DNA from: Salinibacillus xinjiangensis
GTDB taxonomy: Bacteria; Bacillota; Bacilli; Bacillales; Alkalibacillaceae
Direction of reading: 5' to 3'
NCBI RefSeq assembly: GCF_009649735.1
Contig: NZ_WJNH01000015.1
Span: 1-64,000, forward strand
DNA length: 64,000 nt
Shown: positions 9,573-18,468 of the stretch, one piece after another
Numbering within the stretch: the stretch's first letter is position 1
Layout: every line of letters starts with the position of its first letter
Program-made: the position numbers and the translations under genes
Notes under the pieces: generated by a model
What the model was told of the DNA's origin: nothing
The model's database searches: none
Seen by the model: only the letters and a program-made list of their open reading frames with translations

Positions 9573-10736
9573 ATGAATTATCAATCAGTTGTTCTAGCTG
9601 CAGGGCTTGGTAAACGAATGAGGATGGGGAAAAACAAGCAATTTTTAGAACTTGCAGGGAAACCACTTATCGTTCATACTCTAAGTGTATTTGAACAGGA
9701 TGAATGGTGTTCTGGTATTTATTTGGTTGTCAATCCAAATGAACGCGCAGAGATGAAGGCCTTGCTCGAAGAATATAGCATCACAAAGGTTGCCGATGTC
9801 ATTGATGGGGGTTCTGAACGTCAGCACAGTGTTTATAATGGCCTACAAGCCTGTAAGCCTGATGGAATTGTACTCATTCATGATGGGGCCAGACCCTTTG
9901 TAGAAAAACAGCATATTCACGAACTTGTAGAAAGTGCTTCAGCAAAAGGGGCAGCATTGTTAGCTGTACCTGTGACAGATACAATTAAGAGAGCGGAAGA
10001 TGGCCGCTTGGAAACCTTGAAAAGGGACATGCTGTGGTCAGCTCAAACCCCACAAGGGTTTCAATACTCAGTCATTAAAGCGGCACATGAACAAGCCAAT
10101 CAGGACCAATTTATTGGTACAGATGATGCCTCTTTAGTTGAGCGACTGGGTCATCATGTAGACATCGTTCAAAGTAGTTATGATAATTTTAAATTAACTT
10201 CACCAGAGGATATTGAAAAGGCAATAAACTTGCTCAGAGGAAGGGAGGATAACTCCTTGGATGTCAAAATAGGAACAGGATATGATGTGCATCAACTTGT
10301 TGAAGGTAGACCTTGTATTATAGGTGGGGTCACCATTCCTTACGAAAAAGGACTCCTTGGACATTCCGATGCAGATGTGCTTTTGCATACAGTGGCAGAT
10401 GCTTGCCTAGGTGCTTTAGGGGAAGGAGATATTGGGAAGCACTTTCCTGATACAGACCCAGCCTTTAAAGATGCGGATTCAAAGGAATTATTATCCCAGG
10501 TTTGGGAAATGGTGAAGGCAAAAGGCTTTCAACTTGGTAATATAGATTGTACGATTATTGCGCAAGCACCTAAGATGGCTCCTTATATTAATCAAATAAG
10601 AGGGAATTTAGCCAACCTTCTCGAGGCGGAAGAATCCCAAATTAATATTAAAGCAACAACAACGGAAAAATTAGGATTTACCGGCAGAAAAGAAGGTATC
10701 GCTGCACAAGCGGCAGTATTATTAGCGAAAAGATAG
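9573..10736 (+). CDS. ispDF: bifunctional IspD-IspF (MEP pathway fusion)
   Basis: One 387-residue frame carries two MEP-pathway enzymes of isoprenoid precursor synthesis. Residues 1-228 are IspD (MEP cytidylyltransferase: [11 protein letters not shown]-binding motif near 10-17, HDGARPF). Residues 229-387 are IspF (MEcPP synthase: GTGYDVHQL with metal ligands Asp238 and His240, then [15 protein letters not shown]). In Bacillus these are normally two genes. No stop codon separates them here, although an AAGGGAGG Shine-Dalgarno (10241-10248) and an in-frame TTG (10257) survive at the junction. IspF may therefore also be made alone. ATG 9573 follows AAAGGCGG; a TTG at 9543 is a weaker upstream start. 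Confidence 0.92.
   Translation: MNYQSVVLAAGLGKRMRMGKNKQFLELAGKPLIVHTLSVFEQDEWCSGIYLVVNPNERAEMKALLEEYSITKVADVIDGGSERQHSVYNGLQACKPDGIVLIHDGARPFVEKQHIHELVESASAKGAALLAVPVTDTIKRAEDGRLETLKRDMLWSAQTPQGFQYSVIKAAHEQANQDQFIGTDDASLVERLGHHVDIVQSSYDNFKLTSPEDIEKAINLLRGREDNSLDVKIGTGYDVHQLVEGRPCIIGGVTIPYEKGLLGHSDADVLLHTVADACLGALGEGDIGKHFPDTDPAFKDADSKELLSQVWEMVKAKGFQLGNIDCTIIAQAPKMAPYINQIRGNLANLLEAEESQINIKATTTEKLGFTGRKEGIAAQAAVLLAKR
10241..10259 (+). promoter_or_regulatory. internal ribosome binding site and TTG start for free-standing IspF
   Basis: AAGGGAGG at 10241-10248 is followed after 8 bases by an in-frame TTG at 10257-10259, exactly at the IspD-IspF border. The spacing and sequence are those of a normal Bacillus start site. 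The ATG at 10261 is out of frame and reads through nothing useful. Confidence 0.7.
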
Positions 10737-10749
10737 GAAGGGGATTCAT

Positions 10750-12216
10750 ATGTCAACGGATATTCGTGTAAGATATGCACCTAGTCCAACTGGTCATCTA
10801 CATATTGGAAATGCACGTACAGCATTATTTAACTATTTGTTTGCTCGTTCAACAGGTGGAAAGTTTATTATTCGGATTGAGGATACAGACCAAAAGCGTA
10901 ATGTTGAGGGTGGAGACCTTGGACAGTTAAAGTATCTAAAATGGTTAGGAATCGATTGGGATGAAAGTATTGATGTAGGTGGCGATTATGGCCCATATCG
11001 TCAGATGGACCGTTTAGATATTTATAAAAAGTATGCCGATGAATTGCTAGAAAGAGGCCTTGCCTACAAATGCTATATGACGGAAGAGGAATTAGATCAA
11101 GAGAGAGAAGAACAAAAAGCACGAGGTGAGGTTCCGAGATATTCAGGAGCGCACCGTGATCTAACAGAAGAAGAAATAAAGCAGTTTGAAGCGGAAGGAC
11201 GTCAACCAAGTCTGCGTTTCCGTGTTCCTCAAGGTAAGACTTATCGTTTTAAGGACATTGTCAAAGGAAATATCACCTTTGAATCATCAGATTTCGGGGA
11301 TTGGGTCATTATGAAAAAGGATGGAACCCCAACCTACAACTTTGCGGTGGCGGTAGATGATCACTTAATGAAAATTTCTCATGTGCTACGTGGGGAAGAC
11401 CATATTTCTAATACCCCTAAGCAAATGATGATTTATGAGGCGTTTGATTGGGGGGTTCCAACCTTCTGTCACATGACCCTTATTGTAAATGAAGAACGTA
11501 AAAAGCTAAGTAAGCGTGATGAGAGCATCATTCAATTTATTGAACAATATGCTGATTTAGGCTACTTACCTGATGCGTTATTTAACTTTATTGGCTTACT
11601 TGGATGGTCACCAGTAGGAGAAGAAGAGCTATTCACAAGAGAAGAATTCATTAAGATCTTTGACCCAGAGCGTTTAGCAACCTCTCCAGCTGTCTTTGAC
11701 CCACACAAACTAAAGTGGATGAACAACCAATATATTAAAGCGGCTGAATTAGAGGATGTCATAAAGCTTGCTATGCCTCACTTAGTGAAAGCGGGAAAAG
11801 TGCCAGAGAACATGGATGAGAAACAACAAAAATGGGCTGAAGATTTAATTTCACTTTATAAAGAGCAGCTTAGCTATGGGGCAGAAATTGTAGAGCTAAC
11901 AGAGCTATTCTTCAAGGAAGAAATTGAGTATGATGAGGATAGCATGAAGGTTCTTAACGAGGAACAGGTTCCAGAAGTTATGGAAACCTTCTTAACCAAG
12001 CTTGATGAATTAGAAAACTTTGAGCCCGGTGAAATTAAGAAGTCGATTAAGGCGGTTCAAAAAGATACAGGAGCAAAGGGTAAAAAACTATTCATGCCAA
12101 TTCGTGTGGCAACAACAGGGCAGACACACGGTCCAGAACTGCCTGATGCCATTTACTTACTAGGCAAAGACACGGTAAAAGTTCGCTTACAAAGTGTCAT
12201 TAAACAAATCGGTTAA
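10750..12216 (+). CDS. gltX: glutamyl-tRNA synthetase
   Basis: A 488-residue class I aminoacyl-tRNA synthetase that charges tRNA-Glu and, in bacilli, usually also mischarges tRNA-Gln for repair by GatCAB. The HIGH-type signature is [12 protein letters not shown] (residues 11-22), and the KMSKS-type loop is KLSKR (252-256). The helical anticodon-binding domain fills the C-terminal third. AGGAAGGGG precedes the ATG at 10750, 13 bases after ispDF, so both are probably co-transcribed. Gene order ispDF-gltX-cysE is the normal Bacillus order. Confidence 0.97.
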   Translation: MSTDIRVRYAPSPTGHLHIGNARTALFNYLFARSTGGKFIIRIEDTDQKRNVEGGDLGQLKYLKWLGIDWDESIDVGGDYGPYRQMDRLDIYKKYADELLERGLAYKCYMTEEELDQEREEQKARGEVPRYSGAHRDLTEEEIKQFEAEGRQPSLRFRVPQGKTYRFKDIVKGNITFESSDFGDWVIMKKDGTPTYNFAVAVDDHLMKISHVLRGEDHISNTPKQMMIYEAFDWGVPTFCHMTLIVNEERKKLSKRDESIIQFIEQYADLGYLPDALFNFIGLLGWSPVGEEELFTREEFIKIFDPERLATSPAVFDPHKLKWMNNQYIKAAELEDVIKLAMPHLVKAGKVPENMDEKQQKWAEDLISLYKEQLSYGAEIVELTELFFKEEIEYDEDSMKVLNEEQVPEVMETFLTKLDELENFEPGEIKKSIKAVQKDTGAKGKKLFMPIRVATTGQTHGPELPDAIYLLGKDTVKVRLQSVIKQIG

Positions 12217-12255
12217 AAACACAATTTTTTTCGTTTATAATATAGTATAATAAAG

Positions 12256-12545
12256 AAAAGTACCTATGCAGGTGGAAGGGAAAGGACTAGCCTGTTATAA
12301 ATATACCGAGCGTTGATGAGGAGAAGTAAAAAGTGTCTGTCTGTTTACAGAGAGAATTACCACCGGCTGAGAGTAATTCAACGGACGCCTTTTGAAATGC
12401 ACCTCAGAGCCCCTTATTGAATGAAAGTAAATAAGGGCGGTTATCTACCGTTAACAGACACAAGTTGAGGAATGTCCAAATTCCTAAACAGAGTGGAACC
12501 GCGTGTGACACGTCTCTGTATGTAATATACAGAGGCGTTTTTTTA
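12256..12545 (+). ncRNA. T-box leader of the cysES operon (tRNA-Cys specific)
   Basis: The leader shows a T-box core AGAGTGGAACCGCG (12490-12503). The specifier region GAAATGCAC contains TGC at 12398-12400, a cysteine codon. The UGGN element reads TGGA (12494-12497), and its A would pair with the U discriminator base of tRNA-Cys, which agrees. A terminator stem with arms ACGTCTCTGTAT and ATACAGAGGCGT (about 12510-12537) plus seven Ts follows. Uncharged tRNA-Cys should favour the antiterminator and switch on cysE-cysS. Doubled TATAAT boxes at 12236-12241 and 12246-12251 mark the promoter, with a weak -35 box. Confidence 0.92.
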
Positions 12546-12597
12546 TACCTTCAAAACAGGGAGAGGAATCTATAGTAATCGTAAGGAGGGGACAGGT

Positions 12598-13245
12598 ATG
12601 GGTAGGTTTTTTAAAATGCTGAAGGAAGACGTTGATGTTGTTTTTGATCAGGATCCTGCAGCTAGAAATCGCTTTGAAGTTATCTTATTATACTCAGGTT
12701 TACATGCCATTTGGGCACATCGGGTGGCCCATGCTTGTTTTAACCGCAAACTCTTTTTTATGGCACGTCTTATCTCGCAAATTAGCCGCTTTTTTACTGG
12801 AATCGAAATTCACCCAGGTGCCAAGATTGGAAGACGCTTTTTTATCGACCACGGTATGGGTGTGGTTGTTGGGGAAACGTGCGAAATTGGCGATAATGTA
12901 ACCCTATTTCAAGGTGTCACCCTCGGCGGTACAGGTAAAGAAAAAGGGAAAAGACACCCAACGGTTAAAGATAACGCACTCGTAGCATCAGGAGCGAAAG
13001 TGCTAGGGTCCATTACCATTGGGGAAAATTCAAAAATCGGAGCAGGCTCTGTTGTCTTACGTGATGTGCCTGATAATTCTACAGTCGTAGGTATTCCAGG
13101 GAAGGTGGTCGTGCAGGACGGGGTGAAAGTTCGTAATGACCTTGATCATCACAAATTACCAGACCCGGTTTCAGATAAAATCGAATCCTTAGCAAAGGAA
13201 ATTGAACGCCTTCAATTTGAAGTAGAGAATCTAAAAAAGGAGTGA
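12598..13245 (+). CDS. cysE: serine O-acetyltransferase
   Basis: A 215-residue enzyme that acetylates L-serine with acetyl-CoA to O-acetylserine, the first step of cysteine synthesis. A helical N-terminal part (about 1-70) precedes the left-handed beta-helix of hexapeptide repeats ([16 protein letters not shown], then [23 protein letters not shown]). The catalytic His of FIDHGMG is present. The length fits the short Gram-positive form. AAGGAGGGG precedes the ATG at 12598. It sits directly behind the tRNA-Cys T-box, so cysteine supply and Cys-tRNA synthesis are controlled together. Confidence 0.96.
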   Translation: MGRFFKMLKEDVDVVFDQDPAARNRFEVILLYSGLHAIWAHRVAHACFNRKLFFMARLISQISRFFTGIEIHPGAKIGRRFFIDHGMGVVVGETCEIGDNVTLFQGVTLGGTGKEKGKRHPTVKDNALVASGAKVLGSITIGENSKIGAGSVVLRDVPDNSTVVGIPGKVVVQDGVKVRNDLDHHKLPDPVSDKIESLAKEIERLQFEVENLKKE

Positions 13246-13251
13246 GCCATA

Positions 13252-14652
13252 TTGTCAATCAAATTATATAACACATTAACGAGACAAAAAGAAACGTTTG
13301 AACCGATTGAAAAAGGGAAGGTAAAGATGTATGTCTGCGGGCCTACAGTATATAACTATATACACATCGGAAATGCTCGTCCGGCCATAGTATTTGATAC
13401 GGTAAGACGCTATTTTCAACACAAGGGCTTTGATGTTGATTATGTTCTTAATTTCACTGATGTTGACGATAAATTGATTAAGGCTGCCAACGAGCTTGGT
13501 GAGGAAGTGCCTGATGTAGCTAACCGCTTTATTCAAGCCTATAAGGAGGATGTGGGTGCTTTTGGTGTACAAGAGGCGGACCATCATCCGAGAGTAACAG
13601 AAACCATGGAGGATATCATAGCCTTTATCCAAAAACTAATTGATAAAGGGTATGCCTATGAGGTTGACGGTGATGTCTACTTTAAGACGCGCTCCTTCGA
13701 TGAGTATGGTAAGCTTTCCCACCAGTCTCTTGATGAGCTACGATCAGGTGCTCGAATTCAAGTCGGGGAAAAGAAGGAGGACCCCTTAGATTTCACATTA
13801 TGGAAGCCGGCTAAGCCAAATGAAATTTCCTGGGATAGTCCTTGGGGGAAAGGTCGCCCTGGCTGGCATATTGAATGTTCAGCAATGGCGAAAAAGTATT
13901 TAGGCGATACAATCGATATTCATGCTGGTGGGCAGGACCTGTCATTCCCTCACCATGAAAACGAGATTGCACAATCTGAAGCGTTAAATGAACAGACCTT
14001 TGCAAATTATTGGATGCACAATGGTTATATTAATATTGACAATGAAAAAATGTCTAAATCTCAAGGGAACTTTATTTTAGTTCACGATATTATTCAGCAG
14101 CACGATCCCAATGTTGTCCGCTTTTTTATGCTAAGTGTGCATTATCGTAACCCGATTAATTTTAGTAACACACTTCTCGAAAGCGCCAAAAACAGCTTAG
14201 AAAGAATAAAAACAGCTAGAGTTAATCTAGTTCACCGCCAAAAGGCTAGCACGGACTTGGTGGACCATCAAGAATGGATTGAAAAAATAAATGAGCTAAA
14301 GAGCCGTTTTTATGAGGAAATGGATGATGATTTTAACACGGCGAATGCCATCTCTGTTTTGTTTGATCTGGCAAAGGAAGCAAATGTTTATTTACAGGAG
14401 CAGAACACATCTACGAAAGTTATTGAGTCGTTTGTTCAAGCCTTTGATGACTTGATGAAGATATTAGGTGTCTCCATTACGGACGATGCTGATGAGCTCC
14501 TTGATGATGACATTGAGGAATTAATCGAAAAGAGAAATGAAGCGAGAAGAAATCGCAACTTTACATTAGCCGACCAAATCAGAGATGATTTAAAGGAACA
14601 AAATATTATTTTAGAGGATACTCCACAAGGAACGCGTTGGAAAAGAGGCTAG
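13252..14652 (+). CDS. cysS: cysteinyl-tRNA synthetase
   Basis: A 466-residue class I synthetase that charges tRNA-Cys. The N-terminal zinc site begins with Cys29 ([11 protein letters not shown]), the HIGH motif is IHIGNARP (about 37-44), the second zinc cysteine lies in WHIECSAMA, and KMSKS is complete at 266-270. The TTG at 13252 is chosen because AAAGGAGTGA lies 10 bases upstream and the product starts as in Bacillus ([16 protein letters not shown]). It lies 6 bases behind cysE under the same T-box and its end runs close to mrnC. Confidence 0.97.
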   Translation: MSIKLYNTLTRQKETFEPIEKGKVKMYVCGPTVYNYIHIGNARPAIVFDTVRRYFQHKGFDVDYVLNFTDVDDKLIKAANELGEEVPDVANRFIQAYKEDVGAFGVQEADHHPRVTETMEDIIAFIQKLIDKGYAYEVDGDVYFKTRSFDEYGKLSHQSLDELRSGARIQVGEKKEDPLDFTLWKPAKPNEISWDSPWGKGRPGWHIECSAMAKKYLGDTIDIHAGGQDLSFPHHENEIAQSEALNEQTFANYWMHNGYINIDNEKMSKSQGNFILVHDIIQQHDPNVVRFFMLSVHYRNPINFSNTLLESAKNSLERIKTARVNLVHRQKASTDLVDHQEWIEKINELKSRFYEEMDDDFNTANAISVLFDLAKEANVYLQEQNTSTKVIESFVQAFDDLMKILGVSITDDADELLDDDIEELIEKRNEARRNRNFTLADQIRDDLKEQNIILEDTPQGTRWKRG

Positions 14653-14654
14653 CT

Positions 14655-15068
14655 ATGCTTGAAAATACCATCAATGCTAAACAACTAAAAAGTTTAACCC
14701 TCGCCTATATGGGGGATGTCATTTATGATAAATATATTCGCGAATATTTGATTAAAAAGGGAATAGTTCATCCGCAGCAGCTGCACCGCTCCACGGTGCG
14801 GTTTGTTGCGGCAACCTCACAGTCCGTTGTCCTTAAGGATTGGTTGGACAAGGAGCTCTTAAGTGAGGAGGAGCAAGCTGTAGTGCGTAGAGGTCGTAAT
14901 GCAAAGTCTAATTCAGTACCAAAAAACACGGATGTGATGACCTATCGATATAGCACTGCTTTTGAAGCATTACTTGGTTTCCATTATTTAAGTGGGAATA
15001 TTGAGCGGTTAGAAGAGCTTATTGAATCCGCCATTCAAAATATAGAGGAAAGGAGCGTTAGTAGATGA
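14655..15068 (+). CDS. mrnC: Mini-ribonuclease III MrnC
   Basis: A protein of about 137 residues with only the RNase III catalytic domain and no dsRNA-binding domain. In B. subtilis this enzyme matures the ends of 23S rRNA. The signature near the N-terminus (LAYMGDVIYDKYIREYL) carries the conserved acidic residues, and the second part is KNTDVMTYRYSTAFEALLG. The frame opens at a TTG at 14637 inside cysS, but ATG 14655 matches the family start MLE and has GAGG upstream. Its TGA overlaps the rlmB ATG (ATGA). Confidence 0.93.
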   Translation: MLENTINAKQLKSLTLAYMGDVIYDKYIREYLIKKGIVHPQQLHRSTVRFVAATSQSVVLKDWLDKELLSEEEQAVVRRGRNAKSNSVPKNTDVMTYRYSTAFEALLGFHYLSGNIERLEELIESAIQNIEERSVSR

Positions 15069-15805
15069 GAGAAGAATGGATTGTCGGTAAAAACCCTGTA
15101 ATTGAAGCGTTAAAATCAGGGCGGACTATGAATAAAGTGATGATGCTGGAGAATTTAAAGCCTCAATCAGCAAAACAAATCCAGCAGTTAGCGAAGAAAA
15201 ACGGTATTGTAGTCCAACAGGTTCCTAAAAAGAAGCTTGACCAAATTGGAGAACATCATCAAGGTGTGGCAGCATCAATTGCAGCCTACGATTACGCGTC
15301 ACTGGATGATTTATATGATTTGGCCAATAACCGAAATGAAACACCGTTTTTTATTATTTTAGACGAGCTAGAAGATCCGCATAATTTAGGATCGATATTG
15401 CGGACAGCTGATGCGGTGGGCGCCCACGGAGTTATCATCCCTAAACGACGTTCTGTACAGTTAACTCAAACGGTTGTAAAAGCTTCAACTGGAGCGGTGG
15501 AATATATACCCGTAGCCCGAGTGACCAATATTGCCAGAACGATTGATGAGTTGAAGGAGAAAAACATCTGGGTTGTCGGTACAGATGCCAAAGGGGATGA
15601 AGATTATCGCGAATTAAATGGCGATATGCCTCTTGCTCTAGTCGTAGGTAGTGAAGGGAAGGGGATAAGCCGTTTAGTAAGGGATAAGTGCGATTGGTTA
15701 GTACGTTTACCTATGAAAGGGAAGGTCACATCGCTAAATGCTTCTGTAGCGGCAAGCTTACTCATGTATGAAGTATATCGAAAACGCTCCCCGCTTGGTG
15801 AATAA
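15065..15805 (+). CDS. rlmB: 23S rRNA 2'-O-methyltransferase RlmB (TrmH family)
   Basis: A 246-residue SPOUT methyltransferase expected to 2'-O-methylate a guanosine in the peptidyl-transferase region of 23S rRNA. The N-terminal substrate-binding domain (GKNPVIEAL) precedes the knotted domain, with motifs DPHNLGSILRTADAVG, VVGSEGKGISRLV and LNASVAASLLMYE. The 4-base overlap with mrnC implies coupled translation of two rRNA maturation enzymes. The target site is inferred from the family. Confidence 0.93.
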   Translation: MREEWIVGKNPVIEALKSGRTMNKVMMLENLKPQSAKQIQQLAKKNGIVVQQVPKKKLDQIGEHHQGVAASIAAYDYASLDDLYDLANNRNETPFFIILDELEDPHNLGSILRTADAVGAHGVIIPKRRSVQLTQTVVKASTGAVEYIPVARVTNIARTIDELKEKNIWVVGTDAKGDEDYRELNGDMPLALVVGSEGKGISRLVRDKCDWLVRLPMKGKVTSLNASVAASLLMYEVYRKRSPLGE

Positions 15806-15808
15806 AAG

Positions 15809-16318
15809 ATGGATGTGCTGATTGTTGATGGTTATAATGTAATTGGGGCATGGCCTGAATTACAAGCCCTTAGAGATAAGGACTTAGCACAAGCGAGAGA
15901 TTTGCTGATTGAAAAGATGGCGGATTACCAAGCCTATATGGGAAATCGAGTTATCGTGGTATTTGATGCCTATGAAGTACCGGGAATTGAAAAAATGACC
16001 CAATATCGTAGAGTTCAAGTCATTTTCACCCGTGAAAATGAAACGGCAGATGAACGAATTGAGAAGCTAGTAGGTGAAGTCAAAAATATTAAAACACAAG
16101 TGTATGTTGCAACATCAGACTATACGGAACAGAGGACGATATTCGCACAAGGTGCTCTACGTATATCAGCACGAGAGTTGTTAATTGAAGTGGATAATAT
16201 TGAAAGAGAAATTGAGCAGGATGTTCAGGTGCAGCACTCTAAAAAAGTTCGTTCTAAAATACCACTTAACGAAGATGTTTTAGAGGTTTTTGAGAAATGG
16301 CGTCGAGGAAAAAGATAA
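15809..16318 (+). CDS. rae1: ribosome-dependent mRNA endonuclease Rae1 (YacP)
   Basis: A 169-residue NYN/PIN-like nuclease. In B. subtilis this protein enters the ribosomal A site and cuts mRNA within certain codons. The acidic cluster is visible in LIVDGYNVIGAW (Asp near residue 6), VVFDAYE and TSDYTEQRT. It begins 3 bases after rlmB and ends the cysE-rae1 series. sigH follows from its own promoter. Confidence 0.9.
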   Translation: MDVLIVDGYNVIGAWPELQALRDKDLAQARDLLIEKMADYQAYMGNRVIVVFDAYEVPGIEKMTQYRRVQVIFTRENETADERIEKLVGEVKNIKTQVYVATSDYTEQRTIFAQGALRISARELLIEVDNIEREIEQDVQVQHSKKVRSKIPLNEDVLEVFEKWRRGKR

Positions 16319-16331
16319 ATTGTAGCTAACA

Positions 16332-16372
16332 TTGACTCAATTTTGACAATTCCTGTATAATATGTCTATAAT
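16332..16372 (+). promoter_or_regulatory. two staggered sigma-A promoters of sigH
   Basis: TTGACT (16332-16337) with TATAAT (16356-16361), and TTGACA (16343-16348) with TATAAT (16367-16372). Both have 18-base spacers and are displaced by 11 bases. Their overlap means only one polymerase can bind at a time. In B. subtilis sigH is repressed by AbrB; I cannot assign an AbrB site by eye. Confidence 0.75.
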
Positions 16373-16407
16373 CATGGCATTATTTGAATTTTCAGGGGGA
16401 ATCCTGT

Positions 16408-17064
16408 GTGACCATCAGACTTGAAGATCATGAAAATCAAGATCTCGATTTAGAACTTACACCAGATGAAGAGGTTGTGGCGTTAGTCCATGAAGGGAAT
16501 AGCTATGCGCTTGAATATCTCATAAACAAGTATAAAAACTTTGTTCGGGCCAAGGCGAGGACCTATTTCTTAATTGGCGCAGATCGTGAAGATATTGTCC
16601 AGGAGGGAATGATTGGATTGTACAAGGCCATTCGTGACTTTCAAAAGGACAAGCTTTCTTCTTTTAAAGCCTTTGCGGAACTTTGTGTTACTAGACAGAT
16701 CATCACAGCGATTAAGACGGCCACCAGGCAGAAGCATATTCCTCTGAATTCTTATGTATCCTTGGACAAGCCTATTTATGATGAAGAATCAGACCGGACT
16801 TTGTTGGATGTATTAGAAGGGTCTAAGACGATGGATCCAGAAGAACTGCTTATCACCCGTGAACGATACGGAGATATGGAAGATAAAATGAGTGAAATTT
16901 TAAGTGAACTAGAACGTAAAGTATTAAACCTATACCTGGACGGTCGCTCGTATCAGGAAATTTCTGTCGAGCTTAACCGACATGTAAAGTCAATTGATAA
17001 CGCTTTACAACGTGTGAAACGAAAATTGGAACGTTATCTTGAACTGAATGAGTTATCCCTTTAG
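16408..17064 (+). CDS. sigH: RNA polymerase sigma-H factor
   Basis: A 218-residue sigma-70 family factor that starts the transition to sporulation and competence in bacilli (spo0A, spo0F, citG, ftsAZ targets). Region 2 is recognisable (VRAKARTYFLIGADREDIVQ, GMIGLYKAIRDFQKD), and region 4 has the helix-turn-helix LDGRSYQEISVELNRHVKSI. The GTG at 16408 is chosen because CAGGGGGA lies 7 bases before it and it gives 218 residues, the B. subtilis length. Its presence is the main reason to think the organism can sporulate. Confidence 0.95.
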   Translation: MTIRLEDHENQDLDLELTPDEEVVALVHEGNSYALEYLINKYKNFVRAKARTYFLIGADREDIVQEGMIGLYKAIRDFQKDKLSSFKAFAELCVTRQIITAIKTATRQKHIPLNSYVSLDKPIYDEESDRTLLDVLEGSKTMDPEELLITRERYGDMEDKMSEILSELERKVLNLYLDGRSYQEISVELNRHVKSIDNALQRVKRKLERYLELNELSL

Positions 17065-17070
17065 CGTAGA

Positions 17071-17099
17071 TTGACAGAGCTTGTCTTGCATGCTAAATT
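17071..17099 (+). promoter_or_regulatory. sigma-A promoter of rpmG-secE
   Basis: A perfect TTGACA (17071-17076), a 17-base spacer and TAAATT (17094-17099), starting directly after the sigH stop codon. Confidence 0.65.
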
Positions 17100-17134
17100 T
17101 ATAGAAGTGAAAAACCCTATTAAGGGATGATTAT

Positions 17135-17284
17135 ATGCGTAAAAAAGTTATTCTAGCTTGTACTGAGTGCCATAATAGAAATTATTCTTCTTATAAAAAC
17201 TCAGAATCAGAGTCTGGAAGATTAGAAATAAAAAAGTACTGTAAACATTGTGGAAAACACACGCTACATCAAGAAACAAAATAG
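17135..17284 (+). CDS. rpmG: 50S ribosomal protein L33
   Basis: A 49-residue ribosomal protein of the large subunit near the E site. It keeps both zinc CXXC pairs, Cys9/Cys12 and Cys36/Cys39, so it is the zinc-binding (C+) form. In many bacilli a second, zinc-free L33 replaces this form under zinc starvation. ATG 17135 follows AAGGGATGA. It lies immediately before secE, the normal Bacillus order. Confidence 0.93.
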   Translation: MRKKVILACTECHNRNYSSYKNSESESGRLEIKKYCKHCGKHTLHQETK

Positions 17285-17388
17285 TGGTGAAAATAGAGGC
17301 ATAGTTTGAACGAATACTATCGCCCTAAATTCAACTTATTAATCTAGGTGGTTTAAAATAACAGTTTTGGCAGGTTGGGGGTCCGAAT

Positions 17389-17559
17389 ATGAAGTTTCTT
17401 AAAGATGTCGTTCGCGAAATGAAGAAAGTTAGCTGGCCTAAAGGCAAGGAGCTAACTAAATATACAATTACAGTTGTCACTACGGTTGCTTTCGTAACGA
17501 TCTTTTTTGCATTAGTAGATACAGGAATCTCGCAAATCTTAGAACTATTTTTTGAATAA
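17389..17559 (+). CDS. secE: preprotein translocase subunit SecE
   Basis: A 56-residue short SecE with a single membrane segment. It clamps SecY in the SecYEG export channel. An amphipathic N-terminal stretch carries the family motif REMKKVSWPKGKEL (residues 9-22), and one transmembrane helix follows (about 26-45). The ATG at 17389 has a GGTTGGGGG Shine-Dalgarno-like stretch upstream. It ends before a strong terminator, so nusG needs read-through or its own start. Confidence 0.95.
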   Translation: MKFLKDVVREMKKVSWPKGKELTKYTITVVTTVAFVTIFFALVDTGISQILELFFE

Positions 17560-17604
17560 ACGAACGATAAATATGCTATAATGTAAAATATAGTCATATG
17601 AGCC

Positions 17605-17629
17605 AAAAAACCCGTTTTACGGGTTTTTT
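17605..17629 (+). terminator. terminator between secE and nusG
   Basis: A perfect stem AAAAAACCCG (17605-17614) with CGGGTTTTTT (17620-17629) and a 5-base loop. A TATAAT hexamer (17577-17582) lies just upstream, so this could also attenuate a short leader for nusG. Confidence 0.85.
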
Positions 17630-17753
17630 CAATTTGCTTTAAAACTTCATTTATCCAATAGATGACTTGTTTCATAGGATGTAGCATTTGTTAAATGATG
17701 CGTAGTACAGTTGGTTTTGAGAATAATAAGAGTAGGAATGATTAATTTCGTGT

Positions 17754-17790
17754 AAGGGAGGGAAGGACAGAAAGATTGTCCTAAGCTATG
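17754..17790 (+). promoter_or_regulatory. nusG ribosome binding site split from its start codon by a hairpin
   Basis: The Shine-Dalgarno AAGGGAGG (17754-17761) is 26 bases from the ATG at 17788, too far for direct use. Between them a hairpin forms from AGGACA (17764-17769) and TGTCCT (17777-17782). Folding it leaves 7 bases of effective spacing. No other good Shine-Dalgarno lies closer. Confidence 0.6.
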
Positions 17791-18321
17791 GAAAAAAGAT
17801 GGTATGTAGTTCATACGTATTCGGGGTATGAAAACAAGGTAAAAACAAATTTAGAAAAACGTGTTGAATCAATGGGGATGCAGGATAAAATATTCCGTGT
17901 CATTGTTCCTGAAGAAGAGGAAACAGAAATCAAGAATGGTAAAAGAAAAACAGCTAAAAAGAAATTTTTCCCGGGATATGTGCTAGCTGAGATGGTCATG
18001 ACAGATGACTCATGGTATGTAGTGCGTAATACACCGGGAGTTACAGGCTTTGTTGGCTCAACTGGATCTGGTTCCAAACCTATCCCTCTCTTACCGGAAG
18101 AAGTGGAAGATGTATTGAAAAAGCTAGGAATGGACGAGCCCGTCACCGATATCGACATCGAACTACAGGAAAATGTTCGGGTTACAGATGGTCCATTTGC
18201 TAATTTCACAGGTACTGTAGAACATATTGACTTAGATAAACAAAAAATTAAAGTCCATGTAAATATGTTTGGTAGAGAAACTCCTGTAGAATTAGAGTTT
18301 TCCCAGGTTGAAAAGCTGTAA
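17788..18321 (+). CDS. nusG: transcription termination/antitermination protein NusG
   Basis: A 177-residue transcription elongation factor that binds the clamp of RNA polymerase and in bacilli promotes pausing at specific sites. The NGN domain covers about 1-110 (RWYVVHTYSGYENKVK at the start, FPGYVLAEM). A C-terminal KOW domain begins near 125 (ENVRVTDGPFANFTGTV). The length equals that of B. subtilis NusG. Its start site contains an unusual hairpin. rplK follows from a separate promoter. Confidence 0.96.
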   Translation: MEKRWYVVHTYSGYENKVKTNLEKRVESMGMQDKIFRVIVPEEEETEIKNGKRKTAKKKFFPGYVLAEMVMTDDSWYVVRNTPGVTGFVGSTGSGSKPIPLLPEEVEDVLKKLGMDEPVTDIDIELQENVRVTDGPFANFTGTVEHIDLDKQKIKVHVNMFGRETPVELEFSQVEKL

Positions 18322-18336
18322 ATTATATTTACCCCC

Positions 18337-18365
18337 TTGCATTTGGTGATTAAAGATGCTAAAAT
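18337..18365 (+). promoter_or_regulatory. sigma-A promoter of rplK-rplA
   Basis: TTGCAT (18337-18342), a 17-base spacer and TAAAAT (18360-18365), placing the transcript start near 18372, about 100 bases before rplK. Confidence 0.65.
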
Positions 18366-18413
18366 TTTTATGTTCTTTATGCCTAGAGTATGAGGATTTA
18401 CAGCATAAAAATT

Positions 18414-18444
18414 AGTGGGAGGGGGCAAACCCCAAATACCACAT
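18414..18444 (+). promoter_or_regulatory. rplK leader motif (possible ribosomal-protein binding site)
   Basis: AGTGGGAGG (18414-18422), 15 bases, ACCACAT (18438-18444). GTGG and CCAC can close a small stem. The same pair of blocks occurs again before rplA. L1-type autoregulation is a reasonable guess; no site is proven. Confidence 0.45.
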
Positions 18445-18468
18445 CACGGACTTAAGGAGGTGTGTCTC

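Noticed and set aside
17811-18428. 205-codon minus-strand frame opposite nusG
   Set aside because: It mirrors the nusG coding sequence, has no promoter or ribosome site and no recognisable product.
18415-18468. 18-residue extension of L11
   Set aside because: It is the leader motif region; GTG 18469 follows AAGGAGGTG and gives 141 residues.
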